A stretch of 6,777 bases of DNA from the NCBI GenBank assembly GCA_947505055.1, contig CANNLO010000264.1, positions 1 to 6,777 of the forward strand. The letters run 5' to 3'. Position 1 is the stretch's first letter. Each line of letters opens with the position of its first letter. A program made the translations under genes and the position numbers. This DNA comes from Methylococcaceae bacterium. GTDB lineage: Bacteria; Pseudomonadota; Gammaproteobacteria; Methylococcales; Methylomonadaceae. Below the pieces are notes generated by a model. It ran no database searches and was not told the origin of the DNA. It saw only the letters and a program-made list of their open reading frames with translations. Shown here piece by piece: positions 1-6,325 of the stretch.

Positions 1-7
1 AAACATT

Positions 8-42
8 AAACGTTTCGATCGGGGTTGCAAACCCCGACCAGC
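8..42 (+). repeat. Right half (A) of a paired-palindrome (REPIN-like) element, left partner outside window
   Basis: This is a 35-bp half element starting with AAACGT. It carries the core palindrome CGGGGTTGCAAACCCCG at 20-36 (7-bp arms, 3-nt loop GCA) and ends in ACCAGC. The same 35 bases recur without change at 138-172, 5911-5945 and 6272-6306. The longer stretch 1-46 is an exact copy of 131-176, so the two leftmost elements are recent relatives. Its left (B) partner should lie just before the window. Confidence 0.85.
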
Positions 43-63
43 TTCGTTCGCCAGCTTCGTTCG
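38..63 (+). repeat. 13-bp tandem duplication
   Basis: CCAGCTTCGTTCG at 38-50 is repeated exactly at 51-63. The first copy overlaps the outer end of the half element at 8-42, and a further TTCG follows at 64-67. It looks like slippage or duplication at the element boundary. No function is apparent. Confidence 0.8.
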
Positions 64-82
64 TTCGACCGGAGCGTGCGAA

Positions 83-172
83 GCGTGACGGGGTTTGCAA
101 CCCCGTTACTCACGTTTAGCCGCACTGAAAAAACATTAAACGTTTCGATCGGGGTTGCAAACCCCGACCAGC
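83..172 (+). repeat. Paired-palindrome (REPIN/BIME-like) element, unit 1
   Basis: The unit has a left half B at 83-117, a 20-bp spacer at 118-137 and a right half A at 138-172. B reads GCGTGA, then the palindrome CGGGGTTTGCAACCCCG, then TTACTC, then ACGTTT. A is the mirror arrangement: AAACGT, TTCGAT, the same palindrome on the other strand, then ACCAGC. The cores and the ACGTTT/AAACGT boxes are complementary, so the unit can form two small hairpins or one long interrupted hairpin. It lies 15 bp beyond the stop codon of the last operon gene, so the operon transcript probably runs into it. The nearest T-run on the minus strand is about 16 nt past the stem, so it is not a standard intrinsic terminator. 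Confidence 0.85.
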
Positions 173-187
173 TTCGCAAATCTGATC

Positions 188-868
188 TTATTGAGTTGCT
201 TCTTTCGCTTCCGGTGCTGGAGCATTGTTTGCAGTCAGCTCTTTATGCTGATATTTTTGCTTGATAAGCTTGTCTTCATATTCCTGAACGATAGATTCCA
301 TTTCCACGCTTTTAAATTGCAACAGCGGTTCCGCTTTTAATACAGAATCCATCAAACTTTTATTATCATAAGTGTTTAACACTTCTTTACCCGCTTCAAA
401 CAATTTAAGGTTTTTAGCTTCACAACTTTGCAGATTGCTATCAGTTTGTTTTTGGGTGTTTTCCAAATTGGCATGCAAGGTATTCAGCTCGGTTTTGGCT
501 TTATTCAATACATTATATTTTTCTATCACTTCCAACAATTTGGCATGCGTTTGATCCAGCTTGGTGCGCACTTCTTCAGCACTGCTTTTTTGAACCGCCA
601 GTTCACCGCTTAAACGCTGTTCAACCGAACTCGCCGCAGCATCAGCCGCCGTTTTATCTTTCTTGACCTGTTCCATTTCAGCGGCAAGTTTTTCTTTTTC
701 TGTTTTAAGCAGATCGCGCTCGCTGGTCATATCTTTAACGATAGTTTGCAGCTTAACAACCACTTTACTGTTGGGATCGGCGGCGCGAGGTGCGGCCTGA
801 ACTGTTGCTGACAGCAGGCCGCCAGCAAGCAATGCAGGAAACAAGGAGACTTTGATAAATAAATTCAT
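188..868 (-). CDS. Exported coiled-coil protein, last gene of the TonB/porin operon
   Basis: This is a 226-aa protein of unknown biochemical function. Residues 1-25 form a signal peptide (hydrophobic stretch LFPALLAGGLLSA, probable cleavage after VQA25), so it is exported to the periplasm or beyond. Residues about 33-155 are charged, heptad-like Lys/Glu/Leu-rich sequence typical of a long alpha-helical coiled coil. A more structured C-terminal part follows, with FEAGKEVLNTYDNKSLMDSV (157-176), then EPLLQFKSVEMESIVQEYEDKL up to about residue 201, and an Ala/Pro/Glu tail. There is a single Cys at 149. The start lies 12 bp after the porin stop with only a weak ribosome site, consistent with translation coupled to the porin. 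Position and export suggest an accessory of the porin/TonB module, for example a periplasmic spacer, tether or chaperone. That role is inferred from context. The C-terminal pattern looks like a conserved family but I cannot name it. Confidence 0.85.
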   Translation of the reverse strand: MNLFIKVSLFPALLAGGLLSATVQAAPRAADPNSKVVVKLQTIVKDMTSERDLLKTEKEKLAAEMEQVKKDKTAADAAASSVEQRLSGELAVQKSSAEEVRTKLDQTHAKLLEVIEKYNVLNKAKTELNTLHANLENTQKQTDSNLQSCEAKNLKLFEAGKEVLNTYDNKSLMDSVLKAEPLLQFKSVEMESIVQEYEDKLIKQKYQHKELTANNAPAPEAKEATQ

Positions 869-880
869 GCCAGTATCCGC

Positions 881-2605
881 TTAGAAACGTGTATTAACAT
901 CGACTTGTAATAAATCGACCCCAAATGGAGCTCCGGTAATCACATCCGCGCTCAACCATCTGCCGGTCAGCCAGACATTATTCATCAAACCGTAGTTACC
1001 GCCCATAATCCAACCTTTTGCATTAGTGCCGCCAAGATGGAAATCGGAATCGGTATAGGCATCCAGTACCGAATCGCGTTCTATATACTTATAAGCGGTA
1101 AATACATTCCAATGTCCCGCCTTATCCACTTTTCGCCAGCCGACATCGACTCGCGCTTGCCAGGCGTTCGTTTGCTCTTCAATATCAGTGCCCGCAAGCC
1201 TTCTAACGTCACTCGCTTTAAACCCAACGTTCTTCGCAAAATCACCGCTTACTCTGACATGATAGGGCGCAAATGCGGCTATATCGTATGCTCCATTGAT
1301 GTTGAGAATATTGTAATCAGAAGCCAATCCCACCTGGCCAGAAGATAGACCTGGAGATTGCACTGTACCTTCACGACAAACAGTAGCCAAGGTATTACCG
1401 CCTTGCATAAACTGAGGCACAGAGGCATCATTATCATCGTTATTAAGATCGCAAGTCCCTGATACTGAGGTATTTGGAACGGCTTCAATATTGGAATAAT
1501 CATAATAAGCCACACCAAGATTGACGCTATCCTGATTCGCAAAGCCCCAGTCCACACCCAATTGCCCGCCTAACAGCCATTTGTCGTTACTACTTAATTC
1601 AAACTCCTGCAATGGAAATGCACCCGCTGTCGCATACACCATCGGGCCATCATCATTGCTAACATGTAGCCCACTTGTATCGCCCAAGCGATGCCTGACC
1701 GTAGCGGCAAAACCTTCAAAAGACAGATCGGTGTCCCAGACCAGTTCGCTGCCGGCGGTAAATTCATCGCCACCGGTATACCAGGGATTCTTAATACGCC
1801 CGCCAGAAAGCGTCAGCCAGTTAAACTTGTTGTCATCAACCGCATCGTACTTAAGAAAAGCCCTGTCGACAGTAAACTCATAACGCTGACCGGTGTTGCC
1901 CAAGGTTTGATTGGTCGATACCGGATCGCGCTGGTTGCCGGTTGCCAGACGCACACCGGCATTCAGGCCTTCTGCGACTTTCACATCAAAACCCAGTCGC
2001 AGACGTTCACGAAAACGATGGCGATCGTGAGTAGTATTTCGAAAAAGGGTTTCATCTGCGTTCGCTGCGCTAAATCCACCTGCCTCATTAACAGCTTGCG
2101 CATCTATATTAAAAGGATCATTAGCTATGTTATCAGCCCCCATAAATTCATTCTGCGAGCGCAACCTGATATCCCCAGACAACTTAAACTTCCGCGTCCA
2201 TTCCGGCAGCGCATTCGGCAAGCCCCACTGCTCATTTTTAGCTTTAGCCATTACATCGCCTACCACTTGCTCACGCAACTCGGCCCGCACTTGTTGACGA
2301 ATATCGTCTTTGACAAAATCAGGCACATAAGCCACCCGCACTTCATCGGCAGGCACGACTTCCTTGGCTGCTGCTGACTTACCGGAAGCGGCTTTCGCGT
2401 CGGCTACCTGCTGATCGGCATCGGCTTCTGCCTGTTTGATCATGTCTTGAGCCGTTTTATCGGTAATCACACCCTGCTTGACCAGTTGTTTGATCAAATT
2501 GGTCGTGGTATTGCGCAACTTCAGCAATTCCTCCTTTTCGCCCGCCTGAGTCAATCCGGCTGCGCATAGTAATGCCAAAGCCAGTAGCGGTTTTTTGTTG
2601 TCCAT
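881..2605 (-). CDS. Putative outer-membrane porin (Porin_5-type) with helical periplasmic extension
   Basis: This 574-aa protein is predicted to be an outer-membrane beta-barrel channel. Residues 1-21 are a signal peptide cleaved near TQA21. Residues 22-80 are a helical, Ala/Lys/Asp-rich segment (LVKQGVITDKTAQDMIKQAE), followed by VRVAYVPDFVKDDIRQQVRAEL at 89-110. Such an N-terminal periplasmic region is typical of the 'putative porin' (Porin_5) family. The barrel begins around 138 (KFKLSGDIRLRSQ) with alternating amphipathic strands and contains LSGGRIKNPW (266-275) and ELVWDTDLSFEGFAAT (287-302), recognisable signatures of this family. The last residue is Phe574 (VDVNTRF), the usual C-terminal signal for BAM-assisted insertion. 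Cys385 and Cys410 flank an Asp/Asn-rich stretch and may form a disulfide in an extracellular loop. The start is supported by AGGA seven bases before ATG. No TonB box or plug domain is recognisable, so it is not a classical TonB-dependent receptor although it sits downstream of tonB. The substrate is unknown. Confidence 0.9.
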   Translation of the reverse strand: MDNKKPLLALALLCAAGLTQAGEKEELLKLRNTTTNLIKQLVKQGVITDKTAQDMIKQAEADADQQVADAKAASGKSAAAKEVVPADEVRVAYVPDFVKDDIRQQVRAELREQVVGDVMAKAKNEQWGLPNALPEWTRKFKLSGDIRLRSQNEFMGADNIANDPFNIDAQAVNEAGGFSAANADETLFRNTTHDRHRFRERLRLGFDVKVAEGLNAGVRLATGNQRDPVSTNQTLGNTGQRYEFTVDRAFLKYDAVDDNKFNWLTLSGGRIKNPWYTGGDEFTAGSELVWDTDLSFEGFAATVRHRLGDTSGLHVSNDDGPMVYATAGAFPLQEFELSSNDKWLLGGQLGVDWGFANQDSVNLGVAYYDYSNIEAVPNTSVSGTCDLNNDDNDASVPQFMQGGNTLATVCREGTVQSPGLSSGQVGLASDYNILNINGAYDIAAFAPYHVRVSGDFAKNVGFKASDVRRLAGTDIEEQTNAWQARVDVGWRKVDKAGHWNVFTAYKYIERDSVLDAYTDSDFHLGGTNAKGWIMGGNYGLMNNVWLTGRWLSADVITGAPFGVDLLQVDVNTRF

Positions 2606-2646
2606 GGGTGCTTCCTGAATATTTTAAGATTAAAGTTTTGTTATCA

Positions 2647-2676
2647 CTCGTTCCCAAGCTTCAGCTTGGGAACGAG
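2647..2676. repeat. Perfect 14-bp-stem hairpin between tonB-like gene and porin gene
   Basis: CTCGTTCCCAAGCT (2647-2660) and AGCTTGGGAACGAG (2663-2676) are perfectly complementary around a 2-nt loop (or a 13-bp stem with a TTCA tetraloop). Elements of the type CGTTCCCA...TGGGAACG are dispersed in many proteobacterial genomes, so this is probably an interspersed palindrome. It fills most of the 82-bp gap between the tonB-like stop and the porin start. No T-run follows it on the minus strand, so it is better read as a possible RNA stability or partial attenuation element that sets the porin level relative to the upstream genes. That role is inferred. Confidence 0.8.
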
Positions 2677-2687
2677 CGTCTAAAGCG

Positions 2688-3350
2688 TTAAATTCGTGAA
2701 GAAATTTTCATCTTCATGGGTTGTTCCATACCCGGAGGCGGCGCTTCTTTAAGACTTCTAAATTTGGCCAATTGCTTGGTTAACAAACGATCAATTTCTG
2801 GATCTTTGCTGCCTTGGGCCAATTCATAGCGGTCTATCGTCCCATCGGGATTGACCCAGAGCTTAATAATTGCATGGTAAGCTTTACGCCTTAAGTCCTC
2901 ATTGTCCGACAAAAAATCAAGCAGCGAGTTTTTAGCATCGCTGGCATAAATTCTATGCGGGTCACCTCCGCCTCCGCCCAAAAGTCCCCGACCGCCTTTA
3001 CGAGCTGCCAACCCGAAGGCATCAGAACCCGCCACCCCGTCCGCATCCAGGCCGGTATCACCGGCCGGTTGTTGATCCGGCACATCCGGCAACGGTTCTG
3101 GGTCCGGCTCCGGTTCATCAAGCTTTTGCTCCACTTTTTCCTGCTCAGGCGGTGGTGGCTCAACTTTTGGCGGCGGTGGAGGTGGCGGCGGCGGTTTTAA
3201 TATGGTAATAGGCTGAATTTTCTTTTCATGCTTGGGCGCTTCATTAGTAAAATTGCTAATGATTTTGACCACATAGCCAATCGCCGCAAGCAAGATCAAG
3301 CCGCCAATGATTTTAGGAATATAAACCCTGAAATGTTTGTTCATGCTCAT
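2688..3350 (-). CDS. TonB-like energy transducer
   Basis: This 220-aa protein is predicted to couple the inner-membrane ExbB/ExbD proton channel to an outer-membrane partner. It has a short cytoplasmic N-terminus and one membrane anchor (about 14-31, IIGGLILLAAIGYVVKII). A Pro-rich periplasmic spacer follows, with nine consecutive prolines (53-61), PPPP at 65-68 and an acidic Glu/Pro/Asp repeat (78-92). A Gly-rich hinge (119-129) precedes a C-terminal TonB-type domain (about 135-220). Its landmarks are AIIKLWVNPDGTIDRYELAQ (160-179), a DPEIDRLL helix and the final strand QPMKMKISSRI. The His usual in the TonB anchor helix is not seen inside this helix. The start 14 bp after the exbD stop has a weak ribosome site, and a second in-frame ATG two codons later (3344) is an equally possible start. 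The nine-proline run would be expected to need EF-P during translation. Confidence 0.9.
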   Translation of the reverse strand: MSMNKHFRVYIPKIIGGLILLAAIGYVVKIISNFTNEAPKHEKKIQPITILKPPPPPPPPPKVEPPPPEQEKVEQKLDEPEPDPEPLPDVPDQQPAGDTGLDADGVAGSDAFGLAARKGGRGLLGGGGGDPHRIYASDAKNSLLDFLSDNEDLRRKAYHAIIKLWVNPDGTIDRYELAQGSKDPEIDRLLTKQLAKFRSLKEAPPPGMEQPMKMKISSRI

Positions 3351-3364
3351 ACGTCTGGCTAAGC

Positions 3365-3769
3365 CTACTTAACCAAATTCTGAGTCACTAAACCGACCTG
3401 GGTAATTTCCAACTTGCCCAGCAAGGCAAGAATATCGATTACGCTTTGGTACTGTACCGTTGCATCGCCTTTAACGACCACGGGTAAAGCAGGATTTACG
3501 GCTTTGTATTGTTGTAAAGTCGTTTCCAGTTGTTCCATAGTCACCGGGAAAGTATCCAGAAAAATCGTGCCTTCGGCGGTTACGGTAATCGCTTTGGTTT
3601 GTGGTTTGGACAAACTGGGCGTATTACTGGCTTTAGGTAGATTAACCTGAACGCCCTGAACGGCAGCCGTGGTCATTAAAATAAACACGATCAATAATAC
3701 GTAAGCCAAATCCAGCATGGGCGTGACGTTGATTTCGTCATACGCCGCATTTTCTTCTTGTAATTTCAT
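3365..3769 (-). CDS. exbD: ExbD/TolR-type biopolymer transport protein
   Basis: This 134-aa protein is the expected size for ExbD. It has a short cytoplasmic N-terminus, one transmembrane helix (about 19-38) and a periplasmic domain. The signature INVTPMLDLAYVLLIVFI (13-30) matches the ExbD/TolR consensus around the essential proton-path aspartate, here Asp20. The periplasmic part has the usual ExbD/TolR fold pattern, including LPVVVKGDATVQYQSVIDIL (95-114). With the ExbB-like gene upstream it should form the proton-motive-force-driven motor that works on the TonB-like protein downstream. ATG at 3769 is chosen because it gives a normal-length N-terminus. A TTG two codons earlier (3775) is in frame but less likely. 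A GAGA sits about nine bases before the ATG. Confidence 0.93.
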   Translation of the reverse strand: MKLQEENAAYDEINVTPMLDLAYVLLIVFILMTTAAVQGVQVNLPKASNTPSLSKPQTKAITVTAEGTIFLDTFPVTMEQLETTLQQYKAVNPALPVVVKGDATVQYQSVIDILALLGKLEITQVGLVTQNLVK

Positions 3770-3803
3770 GGTCAAATTTCTCTAGCAGTGTTTTGTGTAT
3801 TAA

Positions 3804-3826
3804 TAGGGCGCACAGGGCACGCCCTA
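3804..3826. repeat. Short hairpin repeat between exbB-like and exbD genes
   Basis: TAGGGCG (3804-3810) pairs with CGCCCTA (3820-3826) around a 9-nt loop in the 58-bp (to 64-bp, depending on start) gap between the ExbB-fusion stop and exbD. GC-rich GGGCG...CGCCC palindromes of this style are common dispersed repeats. No T-run follows it on the transcribed strand. It is unrelated in sequence to the other two palindrome families in the window. Confidence 0.6.
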
Positions 3827-3833
3827 CCCTGAA

Positions 3834-5636
3834 TCAAGTATGTTGTTCAGCCAATTTGGCGACAAACTCATCAACAAACACATGCATGTCAGCGGTAATT
3901 TCTTTAATACGACCACCTAAATAGTTGTAGCCAAACAAACACGGAATCGCCACAATCAGACCGGCAACCGTTGCCGTTAAAGCTCCCGCAATACCCGGTG
4001 CAATCGCGTTTACGTTAACTTCACCACTCACCGCAATCGCGGCAAAGGTAATCATTACCCCGATAACGGTACCCAACAAGCCAAGGAATGGCCCACCGGA
4101 AATAGCAATGGTCAATAACACCATTTGTGAATTCAGTTTTTGTAATTCCCGGATAACGACCGCATCCATAGTGGCTCTAACAGCGTTCATAGATTGGGCA
4201 GATAAAACCTGCTCACTCGAACCTTCCACTTTTTTCAAGCGACGATTCATTTCTTCAACACCGACATGATAAATGCGATATATAGTCGAACCGGTAAAAG
4301 CGCCATGTTTGCTGGTAAACGACAATAACAACGGTGATTCATCAAAATCATGATCGCCTTCTACTTCTTCGCTATTCAGCTTGTCGATATCTTTTGATTC
4401 TAATTGACTGTAGGCTTGCTCAAACTTTTTGTTTTCGCTATGCACGCGATTCAACACGATGGCTTTAACAATCATCACCATCCAACTGACCACAAACATC
4501 ACCCCCAGAATTCCGATAATGACCCAACCATCTGTGGTTACATTTTTTAACGAACCCATAATCAGGGACTCGCCGCCTTCTTCACTATCTGGCGTTGTAT
4601 CTTCACCGTAAGTTAACAATGCAGAAGATACACCCTGCATTTGCGCGTCATATTTAATGGCATTGGCATCAAGCGCTACTTTATAGATAGACAATTGATC
4701 CAGAGAACCGGTCAAACCACGAGCGCCGCTCGCATCTGCACCTACCGTCATTTCAGCAGATAAATCCCGTGTTGCAACACCTAAAGAACCTACCGACACA
4801 CCATCAACATATAACACCAAGGTGCTTAAATTTGCAGTTAAGGTCAGATGATGCCAGGAACCCAGCGCCAAAGGCATTGGTGCTTTAAAATCTTGTTTGG
4901 AACCAGTATCGACTTCGACATAAGGCGATTCGCCCGAGATCGATAAGGTCACACTACTGCCTGGTCCGGTTCTTTGAAAAACAACGCTATTGGTTTGCGT
5001 CTTATCAATTTTTACCCAAGTTGAGACAGTCCAGCCGGTTTCGGCAGACATTTGAAATGAAGGTGTAGCTGGAATATGAATAATCTGGCTGCCATTAAAT
5101 ACCGCCGCATCACCAATCAATCCGCCTTCTCCAATAGTCGAAGTCATTACGCCAGGATTATTGCCATAAGCGGTAACATCTTTAACACCATCGGCACTGA
5201 ACGGATAGCTTAATACTTGATTAACATCAAAAGCACCTTTGGCATCCTGCGCATCAACGGCGGTTTCATTACCGTAATAAAGCCAGATAGCTGGATCGGT
5301 AGCCGTTGCAATATCAGCCGGCAACTTGACCCAAAGCAAGGCCAACTCATTAACCACATCAAGTTTTTCAATGTAAAACTTAAGTGGTGTCGCTTCGTCA
5401 GCCGCGAGAATACGCATGTCTTTACCCTTGTCGGCAAGATCAGCGAAAAAAGTAAAGTTACCCGTATGTAAACGGATCAAGGCATAACCAGAAGCAGGAA
5501 TAGTCAGGCCATCCTGTTTCAGTTTTTGCGCATCTATCGTTATCTTTTTCTTATAGCCCCAATCAGCGTTCCACCAGGCGGACGCAATAGATGGAATTAA
5601 CATAAGGATCATCAACAAAAAACCACACCGCTTCAT
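3834..5636 (-). CDS. DUF2341/LamG-domain fused to MotA/TolQ/ExbB proton-channel protein
   Basis: This 600-aa protein is more than twice the length of a typical ExbB. Residues 1-20 form a signal peptide (cleavage after SIASA), and the mature protein begins WWNADWGYKKKITID, the typical start of DUF2341 proteins. DUF2341 covers roughly 21-145. A LamG/concanavalin-like sandwich follows at about 165-345 (GWTVSTWVKI, GSWHHLTLT, LVLYVDGVSVG, GSLDQLSIY), a fold that often binds glycans or proteins. After an acidic linker come a membrane helix at about 371-395, a cytoplasmic stretch of about 110 residues, and two ExbB channel helices at 505-535 (GGPFLGLLGTVIGVMITF) and 545-573 (IAPGIAGALTATVAGLIVAI). 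This matches ExbB topology with the extra domains in the periplasm. The conserved channel Thr residues appear at 523 and 556, but the Glu of ExbB/TolQ (IAEALLAT) is Gly551 here. ATG at 5636 is preferred over ATG at 5654 because GAGAG lies just before it and the signal peptide then starts cleanly. Confidence 0.92.
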   Translation of the reverse strand: MKRCGFLLMILMLIPSIASAWWNADWGYKKKITIDAQKLKQDGLTIPASGYALIRLHTGNFTFFADLADKGKDMRILAADEATPLKFYIEKLDVVNELALLWVKLPADIATATDPAIWLYYGNETAVDAQDAKGAFDVNQVLSYPFSADGVKDVTAYGNNPGVMTSTIGEGGLIGDAAVFNGSQIIHIPATPSFQMSAETGWTVSTWVKIDKTQTNSVVFQRTGPGSSVTLSISGESPYVEVDTGSKQDFKAPMPLALGSWHHLTLTANLSTLVLYVDGVSVGSLGVATRDLSAEMTVGADASGARGLTGSLDQLSIYKVALDANAIKYDAQMQGVSSALLTYGEDTTPDSEEGGESLIMGSLKNVTTDGWVIIGILGVMFVVSWMVMIVKAIVLNRVHSENKKFEQAYSQLESKDIDKLNSEEVEGDHDFDESPLLLSFTSKHGAFTGSTIYRIYHVGVEEMNRRLKKVEGSSEQVLSAQSMNAVRATMDAVVIRELQKLNSQMVLLTIAISGGPFLGLLGTVIGVMITFAAIAVSGEVNVNAIAPGIAGALTATVAGLIVAIPCLFGYNYLGGRIKEITADMHVFVDEFVAKLAEQHT

Positions 5637-5706
5637 AATTTCTCTCAGTAGCATTTCAATTGTTCAGATTATCCCAGAGCTACATTACAAGATTATTACG
5701 TAAGCA

Positions 5707-5735
5707 TTTATATCAGTACTTTTTCTATAACTTAA
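5707..5735 (-). promoter_or_regulatory. Candidate sigma70-type promoter (extended -10) of the five-gene operon
   Basis: Reading the minus strand, TATAAA at 5712-5707 is preceded by TGA, giving the extended -10 form TGATATAAA. A weak -35 (TTAAGT, 5735-5730) lies 17 bp upstream. Transcription would begin near 5700 and leave a leader of about 64 nt before the ATG at 5636. The surrounding sequence is AT-rich. I see no clear Fur or other named operator. Confidence 0.45.
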
Positions 5736-5803
5736 TTATTGCACAAGTTGAACTGGCTTGCTTAACAGCGAAGATTTGTAGCGTGGTCGGATTGGATATA
5801 TTA

Positions 5804-5818
5804 GCGTGACGGGGTTTG
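5804..5818 (+). repeat. Truncated direct copy of the B half
   Basis: GCGTGACGGGGTTTG is an exact copy of the first 15 bases of the complete B half that begins at 5826. It breaks off in the loop of the palindrome. It looks like a partial tandem duplication or an aborted or decayed element next to unit 2. Confidence 0.8.
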
Positions 5819-5825
5819 TGAGTTG

Positions 5826-5945
5826 GCGTGACGGGGTTTGCAACCCCGTTACTCACGTTTATCTCCACTTAAAAACCGTGATTACCTACTTAAGGCGGGA
5901 CAGAACCGCTAAACGTTTCGATCGGGGTTGCAAACCCCGACCAGC
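5826..5945 (+). repeat. Paired-palindrome (REPIN/BIME-like) element, unit 2
   Basis: B half at 5826-5860 and A half at 5911-5945 are identical to those of unit 1, but the spacer (5861-5910) is 50 bp instead of about 20 bp and unrelated in sequence. The conserved ends and variable middle show that the halves, not the spacer, define the family. It lies upstream of the operon promoter, in the otherwise gene-free stretch 5655-6091. The rest of that stretch, AT-rich sequence at 5946-6091, shows no gene or convincing promoter to my eye. Confidence 0.85.
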
Positions 5946-6091
5946 ATCGTTCCCTTATTAATTAAAGTGCATTACGCGAAGAGCGTTTAATCAATGTCAC
6001 TTTGCCGATCCCGGTATTTATAGTCTAAAACAATACCTACTCACAGAATCCATCTTTGGATATAATAATCCCAAAAATTGACGAGAATTGT

Positions 6092-6253
6092 ATGGCTGAA
6101 CAAGATGAGCACTTAGCTAGCCTGGAAACCTTTAATGATGATTACGACAGCCCCTGGAAAGAGGCTGTAGAGCATTATTTTCCAGAGTTTATAGAGTTTT
6201 ATTTTCCAGAGCTAAGCGTTACGGGGTTCGCAACCCCGTTACTCACGTTTTAA
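6092..6253 (+). pseudogene. N-terminal remnant of a DUF4351/Rpn-type nuclease-like protein, ended by a repeat element
   Basis: ATG at 6092 gives MAEQDEHLASLETFNDDYDS followed by PWKEAVEHYFPEFIEFYFPEL. The YDSPWKE...YFPEF...FP pattern is the usual N-terminus of a large family of about 300-aa proteins with a PD-(D/E)XK nuclease-like core and a C-terminal DUF4351, often labelled 'Rpn family recombination-promoting nuclease/putative transposase' or 'cytosolic protein'. Family-like sequence stops at about codon 41 (6214). The next 12 residues (SVTGFATPLLTF) are encoded by the palindromic repeat, which also supplies the TAA at 6251. The catalytic centre is absent, so no nuclease activity is expected. 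An in-frame TTG at 6056 adds 12 residues unlike the family and is not preferred. Confidence 0.75.
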
Positions 6254-6306
6254 ACAATCTCAAAAATATTTAAACGTTTCGATCGGGGTTGCAAACCCCG
6301 ACCAGC
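6216..6306 (+). repeat. Paired-palindrome element, unit 3, at the junction of a broken gene
   Basis: B half at 6216-6250 has two changes from units 1 and 2: one in the outer flank (GCGTTA) and one in the hairpin loop (TTCGC). The A half at 6272-6306 matches the standard A exactly. The 21-bp spacer (6251-6271) is nearly identical to the 20-bp spacer of unit 4, and both units are preceded by CTAA, so units 3 and 4 are the closest relatives. It separates the N- and C-terminal parts of one nuclease-like gene. Confidence 0.85.
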
Positions 6307-6325
6307 ATTGGATGATAATTAAAAA

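Noticed and set aside
1..176. CRISPR-like array of repeats at the left edge
   Set aside because: The units are paired inverted halves rather than direct repeats with regular unique spacers. Spacing is irregular and no cas gene is present.
83..187. Intrinsic terminator for the minus-strand operon
   Set aside because: The hairpin after the last gene belongs to the dispersed repeat, and the nearest T6 run is about 16 nt beyond the stem, too far for a standard terminator.
25..340. Overlapping small plus-strand reading frames beginning MQTPTSF
   Set aside because: They start inside the palindromic repeat, share the same repeat-encoded peptide and run antisense into the 3' end of the coiled-coil gene. 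They show no family resemblance and no ribosome site.
1691..2377. Long plus-strand reading frame (228 codons) opposite the porin gene
   Set aside because: Its composition looks like the antisense of a beta-barrel gene, it has no recognisable domain, and the porin on the other strand is strongly supported.
5996..6024. Possible promoter (TATAGT at 6019-6024) for the broken nuclease gene
   Set aside because: The -10 is acceptable but no -35 resembling consensus lies at a suitable distance, so the match is no better than expected in AT-rich DNA.
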